Below are positions 62,638-64,000 of a DNA stretch of 64,000 bases, piece by piece. Under the pieces are notes generated by a model that searched no databases, was not told where the DNA came from, and saw only the letters and a program-made list of their open reading frames with translations. The DNA is taken from contig NZ_SWAR01000005.1 of assembly GCF_006386545.1 (NCBI RefSeq), positions 124,001 to 188,000 of the forward strand, written 5' to 3'. The translations under genes were made by a program, and so were the position numbers. This DNA is from Methylibium rhizosphaerae (GTDB taxonomy: Bacteria; Pseudomonadota; Gammaproteobacteria; Burkholderiales; Burkholderiaceae_C). Position 1 is the stretch's first letter. Every line of letters starts with the position of its first letter.

Positions 62638-63351
62638 TCAGCGGATTAGGCCCAGGCGCAGGGCCTTGATGACGGCTTGGTGCTTGCTCGTGCAGCCAAG
62701 CTTGTGCATGGCATTGTTCACATGCAGTACGGCGGTGCGCTCGCTGATACCCAAAATGGCACCAACTTCCCACGCCGTCTTGCCATCCATGGTCCAACGC
62801 AACGCTTCAAGCTCGCGGGCAGTAAGCTGCGGAGCGTCCGACCCCTGTTCAGCGGGCACCAACAACCGCATTGCGGCGTCTTGAGCGTGCACCGCAAATA
62901 GCTGCAAATCGGCGACGATTCGGGTGAGTTCTGTGGCGTGGTTGGGCAGCGCCTGATCTCGATCCACACCGATCATGAAGTGCTTGCCATCTGGCAAATG
63001 CAGCGCCATCCCGACGCCGGTACGGTACCCAAATGGCGCCTGCTTCTCCCACTTCTCGATCAGCCCGCTATCGAGATAGGTGCTCTGATTCCAAATGATG
63101 GGCGTGCTATGGCGCTTGCAGTGCTGCAGCACCGGATCTCTGTGGCTGTATCCCTCGTCCTCAAAGGTCTGGCGATAGCCGTCCGGCGTGTTGTCGATAC
63201 AGTAAAACTCCGTACCACCAAGGGGCTTATCTACGGCCACGAAAGCACTCATGAGATCAAAGCCCAACCACTTCGTGAAGCGCAGAACTTCGCCACGCAA
63301 CTCGTCGAGGTTGCGCGACTCCAGCACTGACGTAAATCCACCATGCAGCAT
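62638..63351 (-). CDS. LuxR-type regulator with autoinducer-binding domain (solo)
   Basis: A 237-residue regulator. The N-terminal autoinducer-binding domain (about residues 15-160) keeps Asp72, Pro73 and Trp87, equivalent to TraR D70, P71 and W85, but has Tyr59 and Phe63 where AHL-binding proteins have Trp57 and Tyr61. The C-terminal GerE/LuxR helix-turn-helix is LTARELEALRWTMDGKTAWEVGAILGISERTAVLHVNNAMHKLG. No luxI-type synthase is nearby. It is followed on the same strand by the peptide gene with a lux-like box between them. Confidence 0.93.
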   Translation of the reverse strand: MLHGGFTSVLESRNLDELRGEVLRFTKWLGFDLMSAFVAVDKPLGGTEFYCIDNTPDGYRQTFEDEGYSHRDPVLQHCKRHSTPIIWNQSTYLDSGLIEKWEKQAPFGYRTGVGMALHLPDGKHFMIGVDRDQALPNHATELTRIVADLQLFAVHAQDAAMRLLVPAEQGSDAPQLTARELEALRWTMDGKTAWEVGAILGISERTAVLHVNNAMHKLGCTSKHQAVIKALRLGLIR

Positions 63352-63441
63352 GCGAGATAGGCTCCTGGCTGCCGGTCATGATGCCGCACCGTGGACAGTG
63401 CACCCCTACCGCGGGATGGGTCCCGCCTCATGACCGTACAG

Positions 63442-63453
63442 CACAATATTGTG
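63442..63453. promoter_or_regulatory. Palindrome in the promoter region between the two LuxR-type genes
   Basis: The 187-nt gap 63352-63538 carries the perfect palindrome CACAATATTGTG (63442-63453), about 90 nt before the LuxR-type start, and a GCGGGA-TGGG-TCCCGC hairpin at 63411-63426 without a T-run. The AT-rich centre could be a -10 region or a regulator site. No second clear lux box was seen in this gap. Confidence 0.4.
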
Positions 63454-63538
63454 GCAGCAGGCCAAAAGCAAGACTGCGCAACGCTGCACAGTTCGATGTG
63501 TAGAGGCGCGCGAAGCCTCATACGCTGGGGCGCGAAAC

Positions 63539-64000
63539 TCAGCTCAGCAGGCCCAACCGCAGCGCCTTCGCGACAGCCTGAACCTTGTTGACGCATTCGA
63601 GCTTATGGGCAGCGTGGCCGAGGTGCCGCACGACCGTTTGCTCGCTGATCGCCAGAATCCGACCGATCTCCCAGGCCGTCTTACCTTCCATCGCCCATTG
63701 GAGGACTTCGCGCTCGCGCCAGGAGAGCGCCACACCCTGCGCCGTAGCAAAGCCCTGCCTAGAAACTAGCAGTCGTGTAGCCACGCCTTCAGCGCAGCTA
63801 GCAAACAACAACAACTCGGCCGCTTGGCGCCAACCAGGCTCTGGGGCGCGACCGTGCGGCCTGTCCCTGTCAACGCCCACTAGAAGGTGCCGACCACCAG
63901 GAAGGTGAAGTGCCACCGCGACACCAGCCTTGTAGCCATGCTGAGCTTGCTCCTCCCACAACTCGCCGCGCCCAGCTCGCACATACGTCGCCTGATCCCA
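63539..64000 (-). CDS. Second LuxR-type regulator, 5' part beyond the right edge
   Basis: The last 153 residues of a paralogue of the neighbouring regulator. It opens in frame at the window edge with WDQATYVRAG (equivalent to WNQSTYLDSG), continues HGYKAGVAVALHLPGGRHLLVGVDRDR and ends with the helix-turn-helix LSWREREVLQWAMEGKTAWEIGRILAISEQTVVRHLGHAAHKLE. The two are similar along the whole shared length, so they arose by tandem duplication. The AHL-pocket residues upstream of the Trp are not visible. Confidence 0.9.
   Translation of the reverse strand, partial: WDQATYVRAGRGELWEEQAQHGYKAGVAVALHLPGGRHLLVGVDRDRPHGRAPEPGWRQAAELLLFASCAEGVATRLLVSRQGFATAQGVALSWREREVLQWAMEGKTAWEIGRILAISEQTVVRHLGHAAHKLECVNKVQAVAKALRLGLLS

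Noticed and set aside
63411-63426. Hairpin GCGGGA-TGGG-TCCCGC as terminator of the upstream LuxR-type gene
   Set aside because: No T-run on either side, so it is kept only as a possible structural element.

Overview
The window is high-GC DNA from a betaproteobacterium, most probably Burkholderiales of the Rubrivivax/Leptothrix/Methylibium kind. The evidence is codon and base usage, the pilT-cNMP protein-pilU order, a ScfR-type regulator next to a valine pathway, PutA without a DNA-binding domain beside an Lrp-type regulator, and the mnmG-rsmG-parA-parB block. Genes are dense and mostly housekeeping. No rRNA, tRNA, CRISPR array, IS element or prophage was found.

Left part (1-21 kb): a Fpg-type glycosylase cut by the edge; an outer-membrane barrel; a retron-clade reverse transcriptase broken by one missing G; ubiA; a four-gene minus-strand group (ScfR-type regulator, methyltransferase, LOG-like protein, DUF1772 protein); and, divergent from it, the valine/isobutyrate operon mmsA-acad-ech-hibch-mmsB. 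Four copies of a TTCGCA-type repeat fill the shared promoter region. Glutamate metabolism follows: gdhA, proC, and putA with its divergent Lrp/AsnC regulator.

Middle (21-48 kb): a branched-chain amino-acid binding lipoprotein, a lipoprotein metalloprotease coupled to a small secreted protein, a DMT exporter with an AraC regulator, a serine hydrolase, yggS, and the twitching-motility ATPases pilT/pilU around a cyclic-nucleotide-binding protein. Next come an envelope cluster (BON lipoprotein, SIS isomerase, yraN, rsmI), tldD, and aroG. aroG has a very clear Phe/Tyr/Trp-rich leader peptide and attenuator. The rest of this part holds a cobalamin adenosyltransferase, a D-lactate dehydrogenase type flavoprotein, a CsgG-like lipoprotein and the stress operon prkA-yeaH-spoVR with a possible sigma-54 promoter.

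Origin-side block (48.6-58 kb): mnmG, rsmG, a LysE exporter, parA, three unrelated genes, then parB, all on the minus strand. Three parS palindromes lie inside rsmG and mnmG, and one perfect DnaA box lies in front of mnmG, so the chromosome origin is probably near.

Right end (58-64 kb): the accessory region and the most interesting part. All genes run on the minus strand: two related LuxR-type regulators, a 52-residue peptide gene with a textbook double-glycine leader, a small membrane protein, an HlyD adaptor and an ABC exporter with an intact C39 peptidase. A lux-box-like dyad stands in front of the peptide gene and a terminator-like hairpin stands after it. Read together they look like a secreted-peptide signalling or toxin cassette in a Gram-negative, with an inferred mature product of only 9 residues.
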